Below, one piece after another: positions 41,576 to 50,930 of a stretch of DNA of 64,000 nt. Position numbers and translations under genes: made by a program. The notes under the pieces were generated by a model. It had not been told where the DNA came from, did not search any database, and was given only the letters and a program-made list of their open reading frames with translations. Source of the DNA: CAG-605 sp934096595. Its GTDB lineage: Bacteria > Bacillota_I > Bacilli_A > RF39 > UBA660. How positions within the stretch are numbered: position 1 is the stretch's first letter; each line of letters starts with the position of its first letter. Location: contig CAKOMH010000001.1 of assembly GCA_934096595.1 (NCBI GenBank), positions 10,578 to 74,577 on the forward strand. The letters run 5' to 3'.

Positions 41576-43381
41576 TTATTTTCTATTAACTCTAAATCTT
41601 TCATTAGGATCTAAAATCTTCTTACGAAGTCTAATAATAGCAGGAGTAACTTCAACATATTCATCTTCTTCGATAAATTCTAAAGCCTCTTCTAAACTAA
41701 ATGTCTTAGGAGTAACTAAAGCAATGGCATCATCAGCCGACTTACTTCTGGTATTAGACATTTCTTTATTTTTACAAGGATTAACATTTAAATCATTATC
41801 TCTATTATGGATACCTACAATCATACCGATATAAATATCAGCTCCCGGTCCAACAATCATTTGACCCCTATCTTGTAAGTTATATAATGAATAACCTAAA
41901 GCCTTACCAGTTTCCATTGAAACTAGAACTCCGTTCTTACGGCCTCTAATCTCACCAGCATATGGTTTATATTCATCAAATGAACGAACCATAATACCTT
42001 CACCCTTCGTATTAGTAATAAAGGCACTTCTATAACCAATTAAACCACGAGTTGGGGCACTAAATTCTAAATGCGTATATCCTTCTTCTCCGTTAGACAT
42101 AACAAGTAAAGTAGCCTTTCTTTCTTGTAAATCCGAAATAATAGTAGAAGCATAATCACTTGGTGTATTAACAATTACTGTTTCATAAGGTTCACATTTA
42201 CGCCCATCAATTTCTTCAAATAAAACTTCTGGTTTAGAAACACATAATTCATAACCTTCACGACGCATTTCCTCAAGTAATACTGATAAATGTAATTCGC
42301 CACGACCAGATACTTTAAACCCATCAGTCCCCGGTAATTCTTCAACTTCTAAACCAACATTAGTTTCTAATTCTTTTTCTAATCTTTCTTTAATATGACG
42401 AGAAGTCAAGAACTTACCACTTTGACCGGCAAATGGTGATGAGTTAACCATAAAATTCATTGACAAAGTTGGTCTTTCAATAATAATAGGAGGTAGAGGA
42501 TCAACAACCCCTTGAGGACATAAAGTATCACCAATTGAAATATCCTTACAACCAGCAACTGTTACAATATCCCCGTAGTAAGCCTCACTTACTTCTTTTT
42601 TCTTAATACCTTCGTTTACAAATAATTTAGAAATTCTAAAAGACTCAACCGCACCAGTATTACGACATAAAGTAACCATTTCACCAGTTTTAACAACACC
42701 TTTAGTAACACGACCAATACCCAAACGACCAATAAAGGAATCATAATCTAATTGGGAAACTTGAAGTTGTAAAGTATCATCAACACTGCCTTCATAAGGT
42801 TTAACTTGTTTTAAAACTGTATCAAGTAATGGTGAAATATCATTACCTAAATTATTTAAATCAAGTGTCGCTTTACCATCTCTTGCAACCCCATAAACTA
42901 TTGGAAAATCTAATTGTTCATCAGTTGCATTTAATTCCATAAATAAATCAAAAGTCATATTAACTACTTCTTCAGGTCTGGCATCTTTTTTATCAATCTT
43001 ATTTATGAAAAGAATAGGTCTTAAATTCTGTTCCAAAGCCTTCTTAAGAACAAATCTCGTTTGAGGCATTGGTCCTTCCTTCGCATCAACAATTAGAATA
43101 ACTGTATCAACAGTACGCATAATTCTTTCAACTTCACTAGAAAAATCTGCATGTCCCGGAGTATCTACAATATTAATCTTATAATCCTTATATCTAATCG
43201 CACAGTTCTTAGAATAAATAGTAATACCTCTTTCTCTTTCTAAGTCATTACTATCCATAACTTGCTCATGAACTACTTCATTATCTCTAAATACTCCATT
43301 TTGTTGTAATAGTGCATCTACCAAAGTACTTTTACCCGCATCTACATGCGCTACTACTGCAATATTTATAATCTTATCCAT
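41576..43381 (-). CDS. typA: Translational GTPase TypA/BipA
   Basis: 601 residues, full length. G1 is AHVDAGKST (11-19), then ERGITIYSKN (switch I), DTPGHADF (G3), and NKIDKKDARPEE (G4). EF-G-like domains and the TypA-specific C-terminal domain follow (ETGKALGYSLYNLQDRGQM; NVNPCKNKEMSNTRSKSADD). It binds the ribosome and assists 50S assembly and stress adaptation, especially at low temperature. Monocistronic with its own terminator. Confidence 0.97.
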   Translation of the reverse strand: MDKIINIAVVAHVDAGKSTLVDALLQQNGVFRDNEVVHEQVMDSNDLERERGITIYSKNCAIRYKDYKINIVDTPGHADFSSEVERIMRTVDTVILIVDAKEGPMPQTRFVLKKALEQNLRPILFINKIDKKDARPEEVVNMTFDLFMELNATDEQLDFPIVYGVARDGKATLDLNNLGNDISPLLDTVLKQVKPYEGSVDDTLQLQVSQLDYDSFIGRLGIGRVTKGVVKTGEMVTLCRNTGAVESFRISKLFVNEGIKKKEVSEAYYGDIVTVAGCKDISIGDTLCPQGVVDPLPPIIIERPTLSMNFMVNSSPFAGQSGKFLTSRHIKERLEKELETNVGLEVEELPGTDGFKVSGRGELHLSVLLEEMRREGYELCVSKPEVLFEEIDGRKCEPYETVIVNTPSDYASTIISDLQERKATLLVMSNGEEGYTHLEFSAPTRGLIGYRSAFITNTKGEGIMVRSFDEYKPYAGEIRGRKNGVLVSMETGKALGYSLYNLQDRGQMIVGPGADIYIGMIVGIHNRDNDLNVNPCKNKEMSNTRSKSADDAIALVTPKTFSLEEALEFIEEDEYVEVTPAIIRLRKKILDPNERFRVNRK

Positions 43382-43541
43382 AAATAAAACCCACTTCCAT
43401 TTAATACTTTTAAGATATTACTACATTTTTTTCTAAATTACAAGTAGTAAATAACCATTTTTCTATTTCCTTAAGTTCAACTATAATTATACATTTTAAT
43501 CCCTTAACTTCAGATTATTATTTTCATCGCCAAAAACAAAA

Positions 43542-43577
43542 TCTTGTTTAGTTTCTTTATCTTGTTTAGTTTCTTCA
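43542..43577. repeat. Tandem 18-bp duplication in the upstream region of the 43641-44393 gene
   Basis: tcttgtttagtttctt followed by ta or ca occurs twice head to tail. It lies 65 bp upstream of the start codon, in the promoter region. Confidence 0.75.
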
Positions 43578-43640
43578 CATTAATATTTCTAACCGCTATC
43601 ATTCCATGATACAATTATCCTAGAAAGGAGTATTATTCAG

Positions 43641-44393
43641 ATGAAAGATAAGAAAAACATTCTAATTATTATTTTAAGTATTCTTTTAGTAATAACTGTT
43701 GGTTATATTGTTTATAGCGAACTAAATAACAAAAATATCGATAATTGTAACAAAACCGAAAACAACAATATTGAAAATAACAATTCCCACAAAAATAATG
43801 AAAATAATCAAAATCAAACCTCTGAGCAATCAGAATATAACATTATAGGCGAGGCTTATAACGGTATTAAAGTTATAAAAAATACTAATGAGGATGTTAA
43901 TCCTAAAAATGGTGATCCCATAGAACTTGTTGAAAAAGTTATATTACCTAAAATATTAAAAGATACTGATACTACCAAATCTATTAATAAAAAGATTTTA
44001 GATGATAATAAATGGGCCATCTCCATCGTTGAAAAAGGTTTACAAAACGAAGATAATCCCTATACTTTATATGATGTTACTACTAATTATGACTACACAC
44101 TCAATAATAATATTCTCTACATCTTAGTAACAACTAAGAATTGGTATTATCATAGTGAAAGCTTCAACGATTATTATAGTTATTATTATGATATGAAAAA
44201 CGATAAAGAATTAACAACTAACGAAGTAGCCTCTCTTCTTAACATTAAACTAAAAGATATTAAAAATGCTAAAAAAATTACTAATATTATGTATATTAAT
44301 AATTATAAACAAGCAAAAATCTATTATAAAGAATTAGAAGATAATTGTAGTAATGAAGAATGTAAAAATGAAACTACTATTGATTTAAAATAA
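43641..44393 (+). CDS. Unknown N-terminally anchored extracytoplasmic protein
   Basis: 250 residues. One transmembrane segment at 7-27 (LIIILSILLVITVGYIVYS), then a 40-residue Asn/Glu-rich linker (ENNNIENNNSHKNNENNQNQ), then a compact domain from about 65 (NIIGEAYNGIKVIKNTNED; YILVTTKNWYYHSESFNDYY). Two Cys near the C-terminus (CSNEEC). Function unknown. An AGAAAGGAG site precedes the ATG. Confidence 0.7.
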   Translation: MKDKKNILIIILSILLVITVGYIVYSELNNKNIDNCNKTENNNIENNNSHKNNENNQNQTSEQSEYNIIGEAYNGIKVIKNTNEDVNPKNGDPIELVEKVILPKILKDTDTTKSINKKILDDNKWAISIVEKGLQNEDNPYTLYDVTTNYDYTLNNNILYILVTTKNWYYHSESFNDYYSYYYDMKNDKELTTNEVASLLNIKLKDIKNAKKITNIMYINNYKQAKIYYKELEDNCSNEECKNETTIDLK

Positions 44394-44402
44394 ATTTTCA
44401 AT

Positions 44403-44434
44403 AAAAAAGTCCACTAATCCCTTAGTGAATTTTT
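44403..44434. terminator. Bidirectional terminator between two convergent genes
   Basis: CACTAA-tccc-TTAGTG flanked by AAAAAA and TTTTTTT. Confidence 0.7.
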
Positions 44435-45304
44435 TTAATTAACCTCTAAATTAAAATTACTTTTTTTCTTATTCTTTCGTTCTTCCTTATTAACATAGAC
44501 CGTTTCATAAGAATCACATACGGTAATAAAGGCTTTGTTATCAATAAGTAATATTACTTCTTTAATTTCTAAATAAAACTTACTTTTAATAGATACTACT
44601 AATATATCATTACTTCTATTACTATATCCGCCCCTACCTTTTAAGATCGTAATTCCATAATTATAAGTTTCACTTAAAAACTTTCTTATTTCTTTATTTT
44701 TGTGAGAATTTATATAAAGTATTTTATCTTCTTTAATCCCTAACATAAACTGATTAGAATATATACTTTGAAAAATTAATATTACAAAGGCATATATTAA
44801 ATGTTCTACGCCAAATACTAACCCCGTTAAAACAACAACAATTCCATCTACCATAATAATTGCTTTATCCATTGAAATTTTTAAGTATTTACCTAAAATT
44901 GATTCAATTATATCAGTGCCTCCAGTTGTATACCCTGTTTTAAAAACCATTCCTAGACCAACACCATTAATAATTCCCCCAATAATAGCCTTTATTAATA
45001 AATCAACACTACTTAAATCAATTAAACCAGTTATATAACTAGTTAACTTTAGCATAATAGGATAAATAAGTGCTCCTAAAATAGTTTTATAAGTATCACC
45101 TTTACCTAAAAATATAAAAGATAAGATAATTAAGAAAATATTAACTACTCCGACAAATAAAGAAGTATCAATCTTAATAAAATTATTAATTACTATAGAA
45201 AGACCACCAATTCCGGTAGAGGCTAGGTTATCTGGTACACAGAATAAGTTAAAAGAAAATGCTACTATAGTTATTCCTAATATAAATTTTATCCATTTTT
45301 TCAT
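44435..45304 (-). CDS. YitT-family membrane protein (second copy)
   Basis: 289 residues. Same architecture as 25456-26340: IGGLSIVINNFIKIDTSL, YKTGYTTGGTDIIESILG, several membrane helices, and a C-terminal DUF2179 domain (YGITILKGRGGYSNRSND). The two copies are diverged. Its upstream region carries a G-quadruplex-forming motif on the coding strand about 85 bp before the ATG. Confidence 0.9.
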   Translation of the reverse strand: MKKWIKFILGITIVAFSFNLFCVPDNLASTGIGGLSIVINNFIKIDTSLFVGVVNIFLIILSFIFLGKGDTYKTILGALIYPIMLKLTSYITGLIDLSSVDLLIKAIIGGIINGVGLGMVFKTGYTTGGTDIIESILGKYLKISMDKAIIMVDGIVVVLTGLVFGVEHLIYAFVILIFQSIYSNQFMLGIKEDKILYINSHKNKEIRKFLSETYNYGITILKGRGGYSNRSNDILVVSIKSKFYLEIKEVILLIDNKAFITVCDSYETVYVNKEERKNKKKSNFNLEVN

Positions 45305-45387
45305 ATAACCATTCCTTTATTATTTATTACTTAGATTGTATCAAATATAGAGTATTTTTTAAAGGATTATATAATTTAGTTAACCTT

Positions 45388-45402
45388 CCCACCCTCCCAC
45401 CC
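45388..45402 (-). promoter_or_regulatory. G-quadruplex motif upstream of yitT copy 2
   Basis: Plus CCCACCCTCCCACCC; minus GGGTGGGAGGGTGGG, four G3 runs with one-base loops, in DNA that is otherwise mostly A and T. It lies between the divergent yitT and the 80-residue gene. Confidence 0.7.
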
Positions 45403-45460
45403 TAAATATATTATTTAGATATAATTTATTATATAATAGATATACAAGGAGTTTTATAAT

Positions 45461-45703
45461 ATGAAAAGTTTAGAATATTTAATGTATGTTGATGAACAAG
45501 AAGAAAAAGAAAAGATTTATAATTCTGAAACGAAAGAATTCTATAAAAATGGCGAGATAAAAGGCAAACTCAAAAAAACAAAAGAAACCATAAAAAATGC
45601 AACCAAAATGGGATTTACATTAGAACAAATTTCTGGTTTAGTTAATCTTCCTATCAATGAGATATTAGTTATTCAAAACGAGATAAGCAATAATCAAGAT
45701 TAA
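45461..45703 (+). CDS. Small protein resembling the C-terminus of Rpn/PD-(D/E)XK family proteins
   Basis: 80 residues with AAGGAG 7 bases before the ATG. Residues 22-75 (KEFYKNGEIKGKLKKTKE; TKMGFTLEQISGLVNLPINE) look like the helical tail found after the nuclease domain of Rpn-type recombination-promoting nucleases, which includes a helix-turn-helix-like GFTLEQIS segment. No nuclease domain precedes it, so it is either a stand-alone tail protein or a relic with its own start. Followed by an 18-bp-stem terminator. Confidence 0.6.
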   Translation: MKSLEYLMYVDEQEEKEKIYNSETKEFYKNGEIKGKLKKTKETIKNATKMGFTLEQISGLVNLPINEILVIQNEISNNQD

Positions 45704-45706
45704 TTT

Positions 45707-45761
45707 TAAAACTCTATTACGCAATTTTCTATTTTTTTAGATTTTGCGTAATAGAGTTTTA
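45707..45761. terminator. Long-stem bidirectional terminator
   Basis: taaaactctattacgcaa pairs perfectly over 18 bp with ttgcgtaatagagtttta across a T-rich loop, between convergent genes. Confidence 0.75.
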
Positions 45762-47165
45762 TTCATCTATACTCGCCAAAGTTATTCTGGCATAACCATT
45801 GCCTTTTTTAGCACAATAACTAATAGGCGTTTCTTCATTACAAGTAGTTGATATTGTTTTCGTACTCTCTTCATTAGACTCTTCACAATTGTAACAGTAC
45901 ATAACTTTGTTAGTTAAAAGCAAATTCCCGATATAACCTGAGCCACCGCCGCCAGCATTAAAATCTTCTCCGTAAGCAGAATTTATATTTCCACCATAAA
46001 ATCCGCCACCGCCACCAGACACACCGTTACTATAGCCTATTCCTGTTCCGTCGCAACCTTTTCCAAAAGCACAGCCAGATATTTGATTTCCGCCAAGTCC
46101 ACTATTATTTTCTCCTTGCATTCCAGCTATTCCACCGCCAGAACCGCCGTGTTGAGAATAGTTTCCAGCACCACCACCACCAGATACTATGTAAATACTA
46201 TTTTTATAATTTTCTAAACTACTGAGCAAGCCTGATTTTGTGGCAATATGAGTTGCTCCCCCACCTCCGCCGCCAGTTTCAGATTGATTCGTATTTATTT
46301 CAAATTTGTTATTATCCCAAGTTCCAGAACCACCGCCATTATAACCGCCAGCAGTATCTTGACCTTTAACAGCTGTTGAGCCGGTGCCGCCAACATTTAA
46401 GTAAACAACATCATTTTTAGATAAAATAACAAATCCAGATGCAAAACCACCATATCCCCCCAACTCTAGTAAACGACCATCTATTATCGAACTTCCACCT
46501 TGTGCGCCCCATGTTTCTAACTTATAAGTTCCCGATACTGGGGCAATAAAAGTCTGCTCTGCTCCTGTATAATCAAAATTAAATACCATATCACCAGTAT
46601 AATTAAAATTAATTGGTTTACCCACTACTACTATTTTAGACTTAAAAGTTTTAATCTCATTATTTAAATCTTCTAAAGTAGTATTATAATCTATCCATAA
46701 TCTTAAAGAATAATCTTTACTTTGCCCTGATTTCAAAATACCTGTAGTTAATTTTCTACTTTCAATACTACTAGTATTTACTTTATTTGCATTATCAAAA
46801 TTACTAAGTAGGTTTATTTCTTTAATATCATTATTTTCCAACATGACATCAATAAATTTACTGGATAAAGTACTATTATTTAACACTTCTAAATTAACTG
46901 AATACTCAGCAGTTATATCACAAGTATTAATAACCGTAAAAGTATAAGGAGTTAAACTTTTACCCTTATCATTACTTATTGGATAAGCATTATCTAAATT
47001 AATACTATTCTCTTGATTACTTATAGATAAGTCAAAACACTTAGATTCTGCCATATTAGTAGTATCTTGACTAACCGATATATTCCACATCGAATAAGAT
47101 ACTCCTATACCCAACAATATTATTAATACTAAACTTATACTTATAAATATTACACTATTTTTCAT
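45759..47165 (-). CDS. Secreted TasA-type signal, glycine-rich surface protein
   Basis: About 468 residues from the ATG at 47165; a GTG three codons upstream is not well spaced. The N-terminus (VIFISISLVLIILLGIGVSY, then SMWNISVSQDTTN) matches SipW-processed TasA-like precursors. A beta domain (40-200) is followed by a glycine-rich domain (about 205-440; FIAPVSGTYKLETWGAQGGS; ETGGGGGGATHIA; GGGAGNYSQHGGSGGG) typical of bacterial Gly_rich surface modules. Cys pairs occur near the C-terminus (YCYNCEES). Probably an extracellular matrix or adhesion protein. SipW itself is not in the window. Confidence 0.8.
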   Translation of the reverse strand: MKNSVIFISISLVLIILLGIGVSYSMWNISVSQDTTNMAESKCFDLSISNQENSINLDNAYPISNDKGKSLTPYTFTVINTCDITAEYSVNLEVLNNSTLSSKFIDVMLENNDIKEINLLSNFDNANKVNTSSIESRKLTTGILKSGQSKDYSLRLWIDYNTTLEDLNNEIKTFKSKIVVVGKPINFNYTGDMVFNFDYTGAEQTFIAPVSGTYKLETWGAQGGSSIIDGRLLELGGYGGFASGFVILSKNDVVYLNVGGTGSTAVKGQDTAGGYNGGGSGTWDNNKFEINTNQSETGGGGGGATHIATKSGLLSSLENYKNSIYIVSGGGGAGNYSQHGGSGGGIAGMQGENNSGLGGNQISGCAFGKGCDGTGIGYSNGVSGGGGGFYGGNINSAYGEDFNAGGGGSGYIGNLLLTNKVMYCYNCEESNEESTKTISTTCNEETPISYCAKKGNGYARITLASIDE

Positions 47166-47302
47166 AACTTCCACTATTCCTTATTATGTTTCAGTATAAT
47201 ATTAACAAAATAAAATCAATATTTATGCAATGCTTTTTGTCTTATAATATGCAATCTATAATTGCCATACTTTATGTAATACAATCTTATTAGGAGTTAC
47301 TT

Positions 47303-47494
47303 ATGAATGCGTTTAAAATATCACCTAAAGGAGAAACTGATAATAAAACTATTCGTTTTCCCTTAGAACTTATTGAAAAAATTGAAAAAGCAATCGTTGG
47401 TCAAGATATAACTTTTAGTAGATTTGTTATCTTAGCCTGTGAATATGCTCTTAATAATATGGAAAAAGAAGACAAAGATAAAACTAGTAAATAA
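47303..47494 (+). CDS. Ribbon-helix-helix DNA-binding protein
   Basis: 63 residues: a beta strand TIRFPLELIEKIEK, then two helices (SRFVILACEYALNNM), the CopG/MetJ-type RHH fold, with a charged tail. TAGGAG precedes the ATG. No toxin-like partner gene adjoins it, so it is a free-standing regulator or orphan antitoxin. Confidence 0.75.
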   Translation: MNAFKISPKGETDNKTIRFPLELIEKIEKAIVGQDITFSRFVILACEYALNNMEKEDKDKTSK

Positions 47495-47503
47495 ATTAAA
47501 AAA

Positions 47504-47531
47504 AGTCGTCTTAAAACGGCTCTTTATTTAT
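47504..47531 (+). terminator. Terminator of the RHH gene
   Basis: AGTCGT-cttaaa-ACGGCT with one G-U pair on the plus strand, then CTTTATTTATTTTC. Confidence 0.6.
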
Positions 47532-49201
47532 TTTCTTTTTTTTATTAATAATCTATCTGCTAAAACATCATCTAACATTTTTAGCGAATCATCTTCATTA
47601 ATATCTGTATAAAGATAATTATTACCAATAATCTCTTGGATTTTAGGAAATTTCTCTAATAACTTACTTAATTTATTAGTAAATAAATAACTATTATTAT
47701 CATTTATATTCTCTTCGGAAATACCAGAACTTATATTAGTAAATACATCTTTTAGATCTATCTTTTTATATTCTTCATAAATCTTTTCTATATCTTCTTC
47801 TTTAGTATAGTAAATAGTACTTAAGGCTTTAAAGAAACTATCTTTGATTATTTTATATTGTTTACAAAACTTATCATAACAATAAGTTTCATTATTATTA
47901 CCTATATCATCTACTAAGAAGGCTCCATCTGCAATCTGATTAGCAATTAAATAATATAATAAAATATTATCTTCTAAACTTAAATCATTATTATCTATAT
48001 TATATTTAATTAAATTACTTATAGCAATTTTAAATATAGATATATAATGTAAATTACTAAGTGTATCATTTACTTTAAAAATATCATCTTTATCATAATT
48101 ATCTTTACTACCTAATAACTTAATTATATAATTATTTCTACAATCTAAAGCATCCATTGTATATATAATACTTAATATTTCTTTCTTTTCTTCAATATTA
48201 TTAGCGCCCAAATAACTAAATAAAGCCTCTATATCTTCATCATTAATAGCCTTATAATAATCTTTTATTCCATAGTCATTAAAAAGAGAGCATAATAACA
48301 ATTTATTTTCTAATTTACGATAATATTCATAAGTATAAGCAAACTCCTTGCTTAAAGATTCGTAGCCGCCTTCTATTCCTAAATTATATAAAATACTTTC
48401 CGCACTTGCTTCCATTAGAAAACTATGATTATGTCCATTGAAGAAATCAAGCTTTAAAACACCGCCGTTATCTAACTTATCGCTACAAGCCCTTTGTCTT
48501 ACATGGCTAAGTTCATGTTTTACTGTTTCATCAATCCTAGCCAATATTTTATCCAGATCATAACTACTATTTAAAATATTATTTAAGCATATTTCAATAA
48601 CATTATTACTATAAGAATAACTAGCATAGGCAATATTTTCTTCATCATGGCTTGCAATATTGGGAACAAAAACGACACTTAATTCTGTAAAACTATGGAT
48701 ATCTTCATTAGTTCCAGTACTTAAAACAAATCCTAAATAACTATATAAAGCATTATAAATATCATCTTTTATTAAAGCAATATCTTTTTCACTAAAAGAA
48801 TAACCATATTCATTAGTAGCCTTAATATTATTAAAGTAATCCTCATCAAAAAATGAAGTATAATCTAATTCTTTTAGTTCATTTGCCAAGTTAAAAGAAT
48901 TAACTTTTATTTTAGCAATCAACTCATCAATAGTAATATTAAAATCTTTTTCACACAGAATATTATCTCTATTAATAAGTTCATCTACTTCTGAATCATT
49001 TAATTTAACAACATCAGTAATTCCCAAATCCGTTAAATTTTTTATATTTTCTTGTAATAAAACTTCTAAGTCTTCTGTTCTATTATTTGAATCAGCCTTA
49101 CTAACCATATCAATTTTATTATCTTGTTTACATCCGCAGGCATTTATGGTAACTGTTAAACATAATAGAAAAGATGCTATTCTTCTATTAATATTTTTCA
49201 C
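47528..49201 (-). CDS. Secreted lipoprotein-like zincin, first of a paralogous pair
   Basis: 557 residues from the GTG at 49201, five bases after AGGGGG; an ATG upstream has no ribosome-binding site. Signal region FLLCLTVTINACGC carries a lipobox-like INAC. The zinc motif VKHELSHVRQ lies near residue 240, followed by a downstream Glu candidate (MEASAESILYNLG). The remainder is helical. C-terminal KFPKIQEIIGNNY matches the neighbour at 49259-50851, so the two arose by duplication. Function unknown; an extracellular protease is plausible. Confidence 0.75.
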   Translation of the reverse strand: MKNINRRIASFLLCLTVTINACGCKQDNKIDMVSKADSNNRTEDLEVLLQENIKNLTDLGITDVVKLNDSEVDELINRDNILCEKDFNITIDELIAKIKVNSFNLANELKELDYTSFFDEDYFNNIKATNEYGYSFSEKDIALIKDDIYNALYSYLGFVLSTGTNEDIHSFTELSVVFVPNIASHDEENIAYASYSYSNNVIEICLNNILNSSYDLDKILARIDETVKHELSHVRQRACSDKLDNGGVLKLDFFNGHNHSFLMEASAESILYNLGIEGGYESLSKEFAYTYEYYRKLENKLLLCSLFNDYGIKDYYKAINDEDIEALFSYLGANNIEEKKEILSIIYTMDALDCRNNYIIKLLGSKDNYDKDDIFKVNDTLSNLHYISIFKIAISNLIKYNIDNNDLSLEDNILLYYLIANQIADGAFLVDDIGNNNETYCYDKFCKQYKIIKDSFFKALSTIYYTKEEDIEKIYEEYKKIDLKDVFTNISSGISEENINDNNSYLFTNKLSKLLEKFPKIQEIIGNNYLYTDINEDDSLKMLDDVLADRLLIKKRK

Positions 49202-49225
49202 TTTTTCCCCCTGTAATTGCCTACT

Positions 49226-49253
49226 ATTATACACAAACTTTGGAAAAAGTAAA
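49226..49253 (-). promoter_or_regulatory. Promoter of the 47528-49201 gene
   Basis: Minus strand TTTACT (49248-49253), 16 bp, TATAAT (49226-49231) with TGTG extended -10. Confidence 0.65.
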
Positions 49254-49258
49254 GTTTA

Positions 49259-50851
49259 TTATTTTAAAACGAATCTAAATTCACTATCATTCTTTATTAA
49301 GCCATCTTTAACTATCAATAAATTATTATAATTAAAATCACTTAAAAAAGTACCACCATTTACTATATTTCTAATTTTAGGAAACTTATTTACTAAATTG
49401 GCTATTTTGCTAACATCTTCACCACTTACTTTAGATTCTTTAACATAACTACTTATATTGCTTAACCAAATTTCTTTATCTTTATTATCATAATAATCTT
49501 TTATATCTTCATAACTAAGATTATATATTGAACTTAAATAATTAAAATATATCTCTTCAATCAACTTATAATTATCTAAAAATTCTTTATAAAATGTATA
49601 ACTAACTTCATGAGTAGTATAATCATAATTACCAAAACTAGCACTATCTAATATATTTACTAAGATAAAATGATATAATATTAAATTATCATCCAAACTT
49701 AATACTTCTTTTTGCCTATTATAAAGTATTAACTGGAGAACACTATTTTTTAATATATAACTTTCAATAATTCCCCCAGTACTATCTGTTAAAAATTCAT
49801 TTATATTAATATCATTTAATTTACTAAAATCATCACTATTAATTAATCTACTCCAATAACTATTTCTAACTAATCTTCCATCAATTAACCACAACATACT
49901 TAATAAATCTTTTATTTCTTTATCACTATAAGCATTAAAATAGTTACAAAAATTTAAAATATCGCCTTTAAATAAAGTCTCATAATATTTGTCTATAGAT
50001 TTATCATTATCTAAAAAACTTAATAAAAGCAACTTACTTTCATACTTTCTTTCTTCTAAGTTATTATAACTATAATTAAAGTTCTTATTAATTGGTTGAT
50101 AATTATTTTTTAAAATATTATAGTTATAAGAAGTTGCAACCGCCTCATTTAAGAAAGATATTCCCCCTTCTCCTTTTAATTTATAATGACATTTGTTATC
50201 TTCGCAAGGTACTACAAACATATGATTAAATTCATGATTAATTGTATCAAATAAATTCATATATAAATCATCCAAGTTATTAGCATTCTTTAATATATTA
50301 TTTAAAGATATAACTATCAAATTATCTTTTTCAAAATATTCTCCCAGTTGTTCTTGGTCTTCAAAATCACCCATTAATATTTTTAAAGATAATAACTTAT
50401 GAACATCATCTTTTCTTCTCTTATCTAAAAGTACTCTATTAATAATATCTAATATAGTATTTTCTATATATTTTCTTATTTCATCATCAGCTATATCACT
50501 AATTAATAAATAATTTTCTTTATCTTGAATATATATTTTACTATTTAAATTTATAATGTTATATAAATCTATTTTATTGCCCGTAAAGTTATAATCACAA
50601 GAAACATTACTAATTTTACCTATTTTTATTAAGTCTTGTAATTCTTTATCGCTTAATAAAGTCTTAGCATTTAAAGGCATGGTAATATCATTTACTTGAT
50701 TTATAAAATCAATGTCACTCTTAGTATCATCTATAGCCTCTGCTTTAGCCTTAATTAAATGATTTTCTCTTCCATTTATAAAAGAAACTATAGTTATAGA
50801 AAGGCAAAGTCCTAATATCGCTCCCATCTTGCCTAAGCTTTTAATTGTCAT
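49259..50851 (-). CDS. Secreted zincin, second of a paralogous pair
   Basis: 530 residues. N-terminal hydrophobic signal (MGAILGLCLSITIVSFING). The zinc motif DTINHEFNHMFVVPCEDNKC lies at about residue 210, with FLNEAVATSYNYN after it as the likely third-ligand region. The C-terminal KFPKIRNIVNGG matches the 47528-49201 protein. No lipobox Cys, so the pair differ in anchoring. 58 bases separate the genes and the first has its own promoter. Substrate unknown. Confidence 0.75.
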   Translation of the reverse strand: MTIKSLGKMGAILGLCLSITIVSFINGRENHLIKAKAEAIDDTKSDIDFINQVNDITMPLNAKTLLSDKELQDLIKIGKISNVSCDYNFTGNKIDLYNIINLNSKIYIQDKENYLLISDIADDEIRKYIENTILDIINRVLLDKRRKDDVHKLLSLKILMGDFEDQEQLGEYFEKDNLIVISLNNILKNANNLDDLYMNLFDTINHEFNHMFVVPCEDNKCHYKLKGEGGISFLNEAVATSYNYNILKNNYQPINKNFNYSYNNLEERKYESKLLLLSFLDNDKSIDKYYETLFKGDILNFCNYFNAYSDKEIKDLLSMLWLIDGRLVRNSYWSRLINSDDFSKLNDININEFLTDSTGGIIESYILKNSVLQLILYNRQKEVLSLDDNLILYHFILVNILDSASFGNYDYTTHEVSYTFYKEFLDNYKLIEEIYFNYLSSIYNLSYEDIKDYYDNKDKEIWLSNISSYVKESKVSGEDVSKIANLVNKFPKIRNIVNGGTFLSDFNYNNLLIVKDGLIKNDSEFRFVLK

Positions 50852-50930
50852 ATAAATATTATCTCTCTTTTCTTTGCTTTTATTTACTACTTAACCTTTA
50901 TTTTATTTTTTTTGCTTTAATTATAAAATT

